Shown here: positions 12,301 through 22,725 of the stretch, piece after piece
How the letters are laid out: each line of letters starts with the position of its first letter
How positions within the stretch are numbered: position 1 is the stretch's first letter
Assembly (NCBI GenBank): GCA_003117195.1
Contig: BDSI01000095.1
Span: 404,362 to 468,361, forward strand
Origin: Eudorina sp. 2006-703-Eu-15
Lineage: Eukaryota > Chlorophyta > Chlorophyceae > Chlamydomonadales > Volvocaceae
Length of the DNA: 64,000 bases
Reading direction: 5' to 3'
Position numbers and translations under genes: made by a program
The notes under the pieces: generated by a model
The model's database searches: none
What the model saw: only the letters and a program-made list of their open reading frames with translations
What the model was told of the DNA's origin: nothing

Positions 12301-15300
12301 TTCTCCTCGCATGATTTAGCTCGTCAACTTCGCTGCGGCGTGGCTCGCTGCTTGTCTCTTCCATATCCACGCAGGTGATCGCTCCGTTGCGTGTGTCCGT
12401 TTCCCATACTCCCCTGTTGCTTTGCCCGTGCCTGCACCGCGCACCGGTGGTGGCGCGGTCGTCTTGCTTGGCTGTCCTGTTTTGTCACCCTCTGTTGAAT
12501 CTGGTAAGTGCATTGCAGGTCATTTGGTAAGCAGCATGGGCCAGGGCAGTTTGGGCGGATTTCTCACTAAACACACTGTCACTTCTCCCCACGGCCCCAC
12601 CTGGCGGTCCCCCTGCCCACCCTCCCCCCGCACCCCCACCTGCAGATCCTGGCGCCCCAGCAGCAGCTGCTCCAGCCGGTCGGGCGGGAGGGACAGCAGT
12701 AGCAGCCGGTTGTCCGGGTCCTCCAAAATCATCTCTGGACACCTGCGTGTGTGTGTGTGTGCGTGTGTGTGTGTGTAAAAGAAAACTGAGTATCTGTGTG
12801 TGTTTAACAAGAAGCCCACCCATAACCGAGTGTGTGTATGTGTGTGTGGGGGGGTGTCCATGCGGGCCCTCCGCGGGGGGCGGGATGTGCAGTCGGGCAC
12901 ATCGAATTGGTGGACTGATACACACAGTGGCGGTTCAGGGGTACCGCCGTCTTGATTGACAGCCAGGGATCATTTGACAAACGATTGGAACGACACCCTG
13001 AACAAATGAGTAGTTCAGCGCCGACGCAGGGGAGCAGGGTTTGCCGTGGACATGCGGCCGGTCCTGTGTGCGGCCGCATGTCCTGGGTTCACCACCACGT
13101 GGGGCCTTCCCCCTAGCCCCTCAACCCTAGAACTCCCTTACCCCTAAACTCTCGTGCGGGCAGCTGTCCACCCGAGTTGAGGGAGTAGGCCCTTGGGTAC
13201 CCGGGACAGGGTCAGGGTCAGGGAAAGGTCCGGTCCAGCCCCACCTGAACGTCCTCATGAGGGAGGCCTCCGCCCGGGCCTGCAGCTGGGCCACATGCGG
13301 ACTGGCGGCGGACAGCCCCGCCGGCAGCGCCAGCAGGGCCGCCCGCACACGCCAGCACAGGCTGCCCGCGGGGGTGGACTGCAGCCGGGCGGCGCAGGCA
13401 GCCACACAGTCGGGCAGCAGCCACCTGCGGGTTGGGGCGGGTCGGGGCGGGTCGGGTCGGGGCGGGGCGGTGATCAGGTTGCAGTTGCCGATGTGCGGGA
13501 TGGGAGAGGTAGTGGGAGAGGGGGTAGGGGTAGAGGATCTTGCGGTGTTTGAAACGATGGGCTGTCGCCGACTGCCGGTGCAAGGTTCCGGTGGGGGAGG
13601 GAGCAGGACCTTGCCGTACACATGCGTGGTGCTGCTGGGTTGGCAGCAACTCGGGACAGCTGCGGGGAGTGCACATAGATAGGCGGTGGAGCGGCAGGAC
13701 ACCCGGAGGGCAGCACAAGGCGGGTTTCGGACCTCGCTGCGACTGCGCTCCCTCGACACGCTGTCGCTTGGTGGCGCCCCCTCACCCCAACCCCCCTCAC
13801 CCCACCCTCGTGTTCCCCTATTCGCACATCACTCCCCCCGGGAACATGGCAGGATCCCGCATTAACTCCTCTCACGGTACGGCAGCCCCGCGCGGAGCCC
13901 CTCGCAGGTTGCCGTACCATGCAGTAGCATCGTCGTACCTGTCCGCCAGCAGCATGCAGTGCAGCAGCTCCTCGTCGTCCTCAACGCCGTCCAGTGACTG
14001 CACGGCACGTGGACGAGACACCGTACATCATACATTAAGCCAGCACGGTTTTCAGAAGGATGCCCATTCCTCTTCGCGTGACGCGAGCTCGACGGGGAAG
14101 GCAAAACCCATTACGACTCTCTCATCCGGGCATCCCCGGCGGCACTGCCACGCCCTTCCCATCACGCGCATGCTGCGTACATCAGGTGTCAAATGTTTGT
14201 ACCCTATCTCAATTCAGATGTAGCGACACCGACGGACCCTCGCCCTCGGCCTCCCGCCCTCGGCCTCCCGCCCTCAGCCTCCCGCCCTCGGCCTCCCGCC
14301 CTCAGCCTCCCGCCCTCGGCCTCCCGCCCTCAACTCCCGCCCTCGGCCTCCCGCCCTCGGCCTCCCGCCCTCCTTTGAATATGTCTACCAATTTCCTATA
14401 TCTCTCCCGGCCCCCCGCCCCCCCGCCCGCCCTCGTGCCCTTCCGTCCGCCCAGCCCCGCACCTGGGTGTACATGAAGCGCACCACCGCCTCCCCCGCCG
14501 CAAGCTCCTCGGGGGCCAGGTCCACCTCCAGGCGCAGGGCCAGCCGCCGCCGCCTCCGATCTCGCTGTGGCGGTGGTTGCGTTTTAGGGGGTGGTTGGCA
14601 GGGGGTGGTTGGCAGGGGGTGGTTGGCAGGCAGCAGCTTGTCCCCCCCGCAAAGTCGACACGAGGGAAGTCCCCACGATAGCCCATAGCTAAGAAAGTCT
14701 GGTCGCTCGTCCAGTTGGCTGGCGGAGGCTGGCTGCTGCGCCACCGCTGCCACTCTCAGGAGGCGCAGCACCTACCGTGTGCCGCTATGTGTGTGAAAGA
14801 TAAGTGAGCCGCAGAAGGTGTGTGTATGTGTGTGTGGGTGGGTGTGGGTGGGTGGCGCGGGGAGGGGGTTGTACGGACCGCTGGTTGCACCACAACTGGG
14901 CGCGCTGACGTACACGCTCCTCCCTGGAACGGACTTTTGCTGAGCTCCCTGCCCAGGCGGCACACCTGCTTGAACGATGGGCCGTCGATGTCGGCCACGT
15001 CTCCGTCGTCATCCGCGTGCTCCTCGCTCCAGCGGCTAAGCCACGAGCGCATCATCTCCGAGCAGCTGGCCAGGATGATTGAATGAGCCTGGTTGAAGTT
15101 CAGGAACAGGAAAGCACATAGATGAAGATGAATGAGGGCGAAAGTGAATGAGGGGGATGAGTCACATAATTCCCACGACCGTTGTCAGGTGCCGCTCTCG
15201 GACGCTTGAAGGTAAATGGACGCGAAGAGCGGAGGAGAGGCGCGCTCGCTGTTGAGGCAATTATTTACACTTACGTGGATGCGGATTTCGGTTGTTTGGG

Positions 15301-15678
15301 GGCGAGGATGCCATGCCGCCTTGCCGCCTACAAATGTCAGCGCAAACGGTCGCCTGAGGCCACAACGCTGTGCATGCAGAGGATGGTCTCTAGCTTACCA
15401 TGGCAGACGCCCCGATGACAATGATAGACATTTTTCGCGTCCCCTTGGCATGAAGTCACCGGGGTAGACGTTCGCTCACAGCCGCGACGCGCGGTCTTGT
15501 CCGTGGTGTTGCGTTGGTCCAATCCGATGCCGGGTTGACAATCATATGAGCTTAACGACGAGCCATGCGTCGTGCAGCCGTCGACGTGCGCCTTGTTGGC
15601 GCGGAGGACGAGCTGAACGTCGCTGAAAGAGACGTCGTTGAACGCCCAGCTGAATCGACTCGCCGGGCCGTTCACCAT
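9355..15678 (-). CDS. BTB-BACK domain protein, POB1/LRB-like
   Basis: Likely substrate adaptor of a CUL3 ubiquitin ligase (family knowledge). Eleven exons, all phase-consistent: 15678-15399, 15327-15275, 15088-14966, 14564-14463, 13997-13939, 13424-13245, 12742-12640, 12096-11730, 11564-11363, 11088-10310, 10142-9355; 1011 residues. The BTB fold begins FNDVSFSDVQLVL, continues EIRIHAHSIILASCSE and LRLEVDLAPEELAAGEAVVRF, and ends with MLLADRWLLPDCV. The BACK domain has VTSENVVLALLSAWL and LVQLVRYGDLTPHY. The C-terminal domain (SSFRRIEWSRDIRDVRLHL, PPVFLGGYNWHVATRF, final GGVLRLHCSLTLQT) matches the layout of plant POB1/LRB proteins. Oddities: a Cys/His-rich insertion of about 70 residues splits the BTB domain after its first strand, and long Ala/Gly/Ser linkers interrupt BACK and the C-terminal domain. 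Normal plant relatives are about 550 residues. The upstream neighbour is divergent and shares a 617-bp promoter interval. Confidence 0.88.
13048..13083. repeat. perfect 13-bp inverted repeat in BTB gene intron
   Basis: Arms 13048-13060 (GGACATGCGGCCG) and 13071-13083 are exact reverse complements around a 10-nt spacer. It lies in the intron between exons 13424-13245 and 12742-12640 of the BTB-BACK gene. Confidence 0.9.
14244..14373. repeat. 14-bp tandem repeat, CCTCCCGCCCTCGG unit
   Basis: About nine copies of a C-rich unit (CCTCCCGCCCTCGG or with CA instead of GG) lie in a BTB-gene intron, immediately followed by one copy of the dispersed TATAGGAAATT motif in reverse orientation (14374-14400). 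Confidence 0.85.
14583..14632. repeat. 16-bp tandem repeat, GGGGGTGGTTGGCA unit
   Basis: Three copies of a G-rich 16-bp unit sit just upstream (gene sense) of the exon 14564-14463 acceptor in the BTB-BACK gene. G-runs could form a quadruplex on the plus strand; that is inference. Confidence 0.8.
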
Positions 15679-16295
15679 TGATTGATACTGAGAATATCAA
15701 TGTGATGTCCAATTGATATTGTGCAGACACGCACGCGTGAAGGACAAAACAAGAGGCCAACGAGAAATTGAGCGACGAATACGGTCCTTTCAATTGTCCA
15801 AGCTACAGCGCCCCTGTTTACGTCACGCCTGTAAGAAACTCAGGTCGTCAATGAGATAAGCGGTCTTTCCTTCGTTGAGTCATTGAAAGCAGGGCGGTAC
15901 CAAACCCTAACTAACTTTGCCGTGGCTAGGTATTGTACCCAAATGGGGTAGTATTTGGATAAGCATGACAATTTTAGATTCTGGGCATACTGTGGCACAA
16001 GTAAGCACGATGTTCGCGTCGTCCCGCCGACGCTCCGAAGCCCAAAGGGTCGTTTATTCGTTTTGGAAGCATTCGCCACTTTGATGTACATGATTTGGCG
16101 AATATTATCACGAAGTTATTTTCACCAATAGTGGGGTGTTGTCTTATCCAATGTGCGCATAGATCTGTCAACTTGACTTCCAACAGCTTGGTCGTGTGAA
16201 TGTCTTTGCAGGTGCATCCTTAGGGTTACCCATATGGGATGCAATGTGTTAAACTCTAAATAAGACAGTATGTAAGAAACGTGACGTGACTTAAG
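15679..16295. promoter_or_regulatory. bidirectional promoter interval
   Basis: A 617-bp gap between the start codons of the divergent BTB-BACK gene (minus) and the small membrane-protein gene (plus). It is clearly more AT-rich than the flanking exons, as volvocine promoters often are. I see no reliable TATA box or named factor site. The call rests on position only. Confidence 0.5.
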
Positions 16296-18034
16296 ATGTC
16301 GAACACGGGCCGTAGCCCCTTACTAGGCGTCAAAAGCGCCCTTGAATATCTACAAGGACTGCTGAGGGTCATTGAAGCAGATGCAACACGCAAGGCGGAC
16401 CCGACGCGGCGAACTCCGCTGGACGTCCTCATTGCCGTACTGGCTCTTCTTGGGGCAATCACTGTGGTGCTCGGATGCGTCGCTTTCGGTAAGCGTTCCT
16501 GTTCGCATACGCGCGCAAATGTGTGTGTTTGTGTGTGTTTCGTGGGACAGGACGTGGGAAGGACGAGGGCCAGGTATGTGAGTCAGCGCGACTACGTCAC
16601 CCGCCGACGTACTCGGCGGGACACATGGGACCGCATGAACCCCCAGGGCTGGGTGACACGTGTTCAGAGCCCCAGGATCGGTCCGCGGGGCGCGACCGGC
16701 GGGGTAGAGCACTTGTGCACCCACCGCTGCCACGTCACAAGAATAACTTTACCCTTGGCCCCAAGAAGCCACATGGCTTTCACCTTGCCGGGACGCGCCG
16801 TCGCAATGGCTGATAAGCGTGAGCACAAGACCGCAGTGGCCGTTTTCGACCTCGGCCCCCGGAGCCAACACACCTCTCGGGGCGTCCGGCCCGCCACGCA
16901 TTCCTCGCACCACTCCCCTCCCCTTCCTCTTCCCCCTCTTCCCCCGAAGGCTGGTGGGTCTTGTGGCGGACGACGCTGCACAAGATCGGCATGTTTCGCG
17001 ACCTGCTGGGACTCAACAGGTGCGAGGGCGAGTGAGGGACCTGCTGCCGGGTCGGGGGGGGCGTGAGGTGCGGCTTTGTGCTGAAGGGCTTTTCACATGT
17101 ACGGCGGTCCCGCGCCTGGCATGACTCAGCATGCATGACGCTCAGTGACGGTGGGTGACGCCGTCGCCCGGGTTCCCAGGGCTGCCAAGGCGGACGCGAA
17201 GCGGAGAGCGGAGGCGGAGATCCGGGCGCTCAAGGTGCGGCGGCGGCGGCGGGGCGGGGGTTGGGGGCGGGAGGGGCGGGCCCCGGGCCCAGCTGCAGCT
17301 GCTGTGGCGGCGTTGGCAGCGGCAGCTTCACTGGGGTGTGGATGGGTATGGAGAGGTCTCCCTTTTCGGACTGATAGAACCACATGCTCATGTTTTGGGG
17401 GGTGGCCTCCAGCAGCTGTTATCGGCCGGCAGTCCCCCTCCACCGCCCTCCCTCCCGTCCCTCCCTGCCCTGCCCTGCCCCTGCGTCGGAGCCCGCACCA
17501 TCCCAGTGCAGGCCACAGCCTCCGCGCCTCTGCCACCCCGACCACATCCTCCGCCTTGATCCGGCACCCCACCCCCACCCTCCCCAGTACCACATCCACC
17601 ACCCTGACACTGAGTGACTGACTGGCACTGACTGCCAGCTCCGCTGCTCTTCGCTGCTGCCCCCCTCCGCGCTCCGGCCTCGCAGAGCCAGCTCAGCCAG
17701 CAGCACGGGTTCGGGCAGCCGCCGCCAGCCGCCGGCGACAGCAAGGTGGGACACCGGGCGGTGGGGTTTAGGGTGGGAGTGCGACCCGGTGAGCTGGAGC
17801 GCGGAGCAGAGCTGAGGACTTGGGGGGGGTGATGTATGGTGGTGGTGGTGTGGTGGTGGTGGATCTGGGAGATGAGGCATGAGGGACGGGATTTACACGG
17901 GAGTGCAGGTATCGGGGCCAGGGTTGTCCGGGTCGAGCGGCGGCGGCTGCATCGCTGGGCCACGCACCCTCCTTCCCCTCTCTCCGGCCGTCTCTCCGAA
18001 CCCGACCGGGCCCTCCGCCGTTTCACCTCACTGA
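16296..18034 (+). CDS. small single-pass membrane protein, unknown function
   Basis: Not recognised. Exons 16296-16488, 16950-17019, 17180-17234 and 17686-17745 are phase-consistent with good GT-AG sites; the last exon (17909-18034, stop TGA) is the best available choice but uncertain. The predicted product is 167 residues. Residues about 43-66 (DVLIAVLALLGAITVVLG) form a strong transmembrane helix, directly followed by WWVLWRTTLHKIGMFRDLLG, an amphipathic stretch, and a basic/acidic helix (AAKADAKRRAEAEIRALK), then a Gln/Pro-rich tail. This suggests a membrane anchor with a short cytosolic or stromal coiled segment. It converges with the next gene, which also encodes a small protein with a membrane segment and a Lys-rich helix, but I see no sequence relationship. 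Confidence 0.55.
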
Positions 18035-18731
18035 CCGCAAGAGCCCCCTCACTGCCCCTGCCCCTGCCTCCCCTTGCTCCCTCCCCGTTGCCGCGTTGCC
18101 GCGCTCATGCCCCGGGACGGGCGCCCCGGACTGGACCTGGCGACGTCAGGAGGACTGACGGCCCCCGCGGTGTCAGTGCCGGCCACAGCGCACCGGGGGA
18201 GGGTTGCACGGCAGAGCATTACCCACACGCCAGGTCGTGGTATGGGGCCACATCGGAGCCGCGAATGCGGTCTTGAACTCCCCAGTCTCGCCTGGCGGTG
18301 GGTCTATCTGCCCCGTGTCCATGAAGCCCCCGCGGACGACGTTCGGAGGTCTGGTCCGACGTCCAGGCGGCGCTGGGGCGAGTGCGTCGCGGCGGTCGAT
18401 CACCACCTGCCCCGTGTCAATCGAGACAGCGACACCGCGAAAATGTCAGGGTTTAGTCTGACTGTTCGACCTCCTCCTCGTCCCCACTGACTGTGCGTGT
18501 GTGGCCGTGTGTGCTGGTCTGGGATTGGTCGCGGCGTTGACCGTTGCGTCGGTGTTTGATTTCGCTGTCTGGACGTCTGGCGAGTGGCGGCTCCCAACCG
18601 CCGTCGCGCGTTGTACTGCATCGTACTGTGTTCGTACTGCGTGGATGCCCCACGGCGGCCTCACGAGGACGCTACCGGCCATGTGCGGGGACATGGCACA
18701 AGCGCTGACCGCACTGCCGTACTGTGGTAGC

Positions 18732-20166
18732 TCAGAACTTCTTCTTGCCGGTTTGTTGCCACTCGACGATCTTGTCGTACCCCTTGCTGACCCCGTCGTA
18801 GTCCACGTAGTACTGCTTCTGAGGCTCGGGCGGCTGCTTGCCCAGACCCGCCTCCCGGGCCCGTTTCTCGATGGCGGACGCCACCGCCGCGTTCTCCGCA
18901 TCGCGGGCGCTGCGAAAGGGAGTTAGCAGAAGGGGAAAGAGGTCGGGGTGCGGCGGCGGGTTCAGCAAAGAGGCCCCCGCCCGACCCAAACCGGCGCCAC
19001 GAGTGCACCCGGTGGGGAGCGGCGGTTGGGATCCGGAATCGCGACCGGCGAAGATCAACGGCATGTTGCAGGCAGGTGTAGCGGTCTGGATGCGGGCTGG
19101 GGTGTGGCCGGCGAGTTATTGCCATATCGCGGCGCGCCTCCTCGGCGTAGTCCCAGGGGGTTTAACGGGAACAGCCCAGACACACCCCGCCTGCCGCCAA
19201 CAGTCCCCGGGCGGGGGGTAAAGAGGAACCTAGTCCGCGGCCAGGTGGGTATCATGGGAGGGGACTGTTTGTGTCTAGCGAGAAACCCGCCCCAGCCAGA
19301 ACTATGTGTGTTTACCGAGGACACGAGATGTGTGTTCAGCGAGGAAACACGATAAGCGTGTGTGTGTGTGCATGTGTAGGATACCGAGGAGGTCTTTGTG
19401 ACGGGGAGTTGTGGTGGTGCTGGTGGTGGTGGCGGCTGGCTGGTGGTTATTTGGGGTTGTGCGGCGCTCGAAAGTGCGGAAGTGGTGTTACGGAAGGACC
19501 CAGCGGAGAGGTGGGCGAAAGGGGTGTGCCGTACCGTACGGCACGTGGGAATGGTGGAGGCGCGATGCGGCGGGCAGGGGACGCACTTCATGACACGTGA
19601 CAGGGTGTGTCGTGCATAAAGAGAGAAAGAACTGAGCCGCGTGTGTTTAGAATTGCAACCCGCGTGTGTGTTTGTGTGTTTGTTTCTGTGTGTTTTGGAG
19701 GCGAGAGGTGATGATGAGAACCAGTCCCTCAAGGCGCTCGCACCCGGGGCGATACCGCCTTGGTCGAGCCACCACTGCCACATCCGGTAATCGGTACTCT
19801 CCGCGGCACACCCACGTGAGGCAATTGATGGACTGCTTGGGGTCATGGGACCTGGCACCTGGGTCGCGTGTGGAGCGCTGTCGCTGCCTCGTGTTGTCGC
19901 TGCCTTGACATGCACTGAATGAGAGTGGCGAGGGCCCCACATCCACCCAGCCACCCCACATCCAACCAGCTGGATCCCCCATCGAATCCCCTAGCTCATC
20001 AAACCATGGCTGCACCACGCCATCGCGCGGCAGTCCAGTGAGGTGGTCGAGTGCCAACCCTCCCGGTCACTCTCCGGGTCGCACGCAGCGGACGGGGGGT
20101 TACCAAGCGAACCGGGTATGTGTGTTTAGAAAAGAAACCCGCCCGACCGAACCCGAGTATGTGTGT

Positions 20167-20214
<48 letters not shown>

Positions 20215-21266
20215 GGGGCCAATCACATGCGGCGTAGCCGGGCTTGCAGGCCCCGAGCAAGATGGCCCCCGGCCAGCCCCCACACCGCCCGGCCCGTTCC
20301 ATGTCTGTGAGGCGCTCACAGCCGGCCCTTCCCCTTCCCCCGCAGCGCCACCCGTTGCCCTGGGAGTCCCGGGGTACGCGGGCACAACCCCGCCAACGCC
20401 TAATACGATGGAGCCCCAGTAACTCGTATGCTTCCTTCTCGTCCCAGCCCCAGGCCGCCATCGCCACGCACTCACGCTTGCTCCCGCGCCGCTTTCTTGG
20501 CCTGCTTGGCTTCCTTTCGGAGCTGCTTCTGCGACTTGGGCTTGGGGTCCGACCTGTGTGCGCACAGCGGGGCGACGGGAAGGACCGGTCCCCACCCCCC
20601 CACACACACAGGCCTCAGCAGGGGGGCGCGGGAGCAGTAGGCCATGTCGCCGCGGACGGGCCATCCCCCCAGATGGGGACTAAAAGCGTGGAGTGCGCAG
20701 GTAGTGCCGCACGAGTGGGAGCCGGGAGCCCACCCCACCACACATTCGTGCGTCCAGGTCAGCACTGCGGAAGTGCGGATGCAGCGGCGGTGAACGGGGG
20801 CGCCTTGCCCCCCTTAGGCAGCTGCGGCCTGCTGCGTCATGTCGGTCCGCACCTGGATGGCTTGCGGGCGCTGGTGCTGCTGCTGGGCTCCTGACGGCCG
20901 CTGGTGCTGGCACCAGATTTGGGCTGTCGGTCAAAGCTGAACGCGCTGCCCTTACTTTTGCTCCTTGAGGCAGGAGCCTGGTTCGGGGGCGTTGCGGGAT
21001 ACACCGAGGTGACTTCACGCGCCAACGTGAGCCGGGGTTGCTGGTCGTGCTGCCATGGCGATGCTCACCTCGTCCCGTACCGCATCCGTACGACTAGCGT
21101 CCTTGTCGTCCGCATGGCTTCGTCGCTGCTTCCAGAGCTTCCATGCAAAATATCCTATACCACCCGCAAGACCAATAGCCAGGATAGTGACGGGGCTGCC
21201 TTGGCTGTCGCGAGCCCTGACGCTTGGCTCCTGCAGATCGAGTGAATTCTTCTTCTGCTCGCTCAT
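18732..21266 (-). CDS. membrane-anchored small protein, unknown function
   Basis: Not recognised. Five phase-consistent exons: 21266-21069, 20977-20853, 20553-20476, 20422-20378, 18909-18732; 207 residues, stop TGA. Residues about 25-43 (TILAIGLAGGIGYFAWKLW) are a transmembrane helix followed by a basic RRSHADDK stop-transfer patch. A Ser/Lys-rich middle follows, then a Lys-rich helix (KQLRKEAKQAKKAAREQA), a short hydrophobic stretch (YWGSIVLGVGGVVPA) and a charged C-terminus ending EWQQTGKKKF. The 45-nt exon is inferred from phase and hydrophobic content, so it is the least certain part. The large intron 20377-18910 carries a GT microsatellite. A TGTAA motif on the minus strand at 17897-17893 could be its poly(A) signal, which would make its 3' UTR overlap the convergent gene. 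Confidence 0.65.
20160..20213. repeat. GT dinucleotide microsatellite
   Basis: About 50 bp of nearly pure GT in the long intron of the 18732-21266 gene. It is preceded at 20121-20148 by one copy of the dispersed TTTAG..AAACCCGCCCGACC motif. Confidence 0.95.
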
Positions 21267-22725
21267 TTTAAATTATGCTCTTTGCTTGATACCCAACACA
21301 AGTTAAAATATCCACATTGCGCAAAAGGCAAATTCCGGCCCTGCCAGGCTTGTTTATTTCATAGTCATATTTGACTTGTATCATGCTATGAATTAGCGAC
21401 GAACAGCACTAAGTCACAACGATACAAGCTATTCCACGTACAACAGTACGACCAGTTGTTAACGTTCATGCGATCATGCCAGGCAGCTCTTTTATACTAA
21501 TCCCTTGAGTTTACACCGAAACTGCGTGACAGTTGGATAATCCGAGGTGAAGGTTGCAATCCAGGACTGCACTTCCGAAATCCCGGTGGGCCTCTTCCAT
21601 GTGCGCCAAACCGCACGGCCGTACCATGTGCACACGAACGCTATCGGTATTTGAGTTTTGCTTCAGCCCCGCACAGACATGCCGCCCCACCTCTTGCCAT
21701 ATGAATATCCAAGAATCCGCCCTCTTGCTCAAATATATCAGCAGTATCCCATCCGCCAGAGCCCCACACTCGACGCCGTCATGGCCTTGCGACGCAGAAA
21801 TCTGCCGACACGCACCACGCACGTAGTACAACTATTTACAAAAGAGCTCGCCCAAGAGCTCCTGCCCCCGACCTCTGCCGCCGCACCACAGCCCCCCACC
21901 CTCAGGGAGGGACCACGTGCGGTCGCGGCGATGCCGCCGCTCAGCGGATCATGAATGAAGTGACCTCTCAGAGCGGATGAAGTGACCTCAGAGAGAGCGA
22001 TCCCAGTGATGATGATGCGCATCAGGTTCATGTCACCCTGGGCAAGAGAGCGTCTCAACGGACGCATCAAAATTCAAAATGCACTCGAGTTCGTTTCCTC
22101 GCTGCTCAGCCCAGCCCATGGCCAAACCTCCTCTCTGTCCGTCGCCCTCGCATTCCGAACCCACCCTGTTCCTCCCCTCCCCTGCGCCCGGCATCCCCGA
22201 GTCCCAACTGCAGTTCCCGTACGATGCCACATCCTGCAGAACTGCCCACGAACCCCTTGTGCATGGTCCATCCCGCCACAGGAAGCGGCATTGGAAATCG
22301 GGAGGTACAGCGGCTTCACCTTGCCGTGCTTGCCATGTTGGCTACATCCTCTGCACACCGTCCCCTACTCGTGATGCCTGCGTCGGCCTCCGGAGCGGCG
22401 GGCGTCGAACAAACCCTCGAACGGGTGTCTTCATTATCATCACCACTGGCTGAGTATTACGTTTGAGCAGATTTCTCGCTAACATCTAGCCACCCTTGCC
22501 CCCACCAACCTTGTTTGTTGGAGTGCGTGTGGCGCACGAAGCTACATGAGCCATACCCTGCCGACGCAGGCAAACACGGCCTCCTGGGCCCTTACACACC
22601 GACTGTGAAACCCTTGACAGACCGACTGCGCTGTCCGAGTGGGAGAGCTGCGCTGCGGCCGCCACGCCTCGAAGTGCATTTGCAATGGGACACATCGGCG
22701 CCAGGGCACCTAGGCACCGAGCCCC
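21267..22725. other. intergenic interval holding the GID4 3' UTR
   Basis: This lies between the start of the 18732-21266 gene and the GID4 stop, both minus-strand. The right-hand part down to about 22575 is probably the GID4 3' UTR, judged by a TGTAA at 22596-22592. The left part, about 21270-21550, is AT-richer and is likely the promoter of the membrane-protein gene. A near-direct repeat GATGAAGTGACCTC occurs at 21950-21993. No gene is supported. Confidence 0.55.
22592..22596 (-). terminator. TGTAA polyadenylation signal of GID4
   Basis: TGTAA on the minus strand, about 130 nt after the GID4 stop. TGTAA is the usual poly(A) signal in volvocine algae. The position fits a short 3' UTR. Confidence 0.6.
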
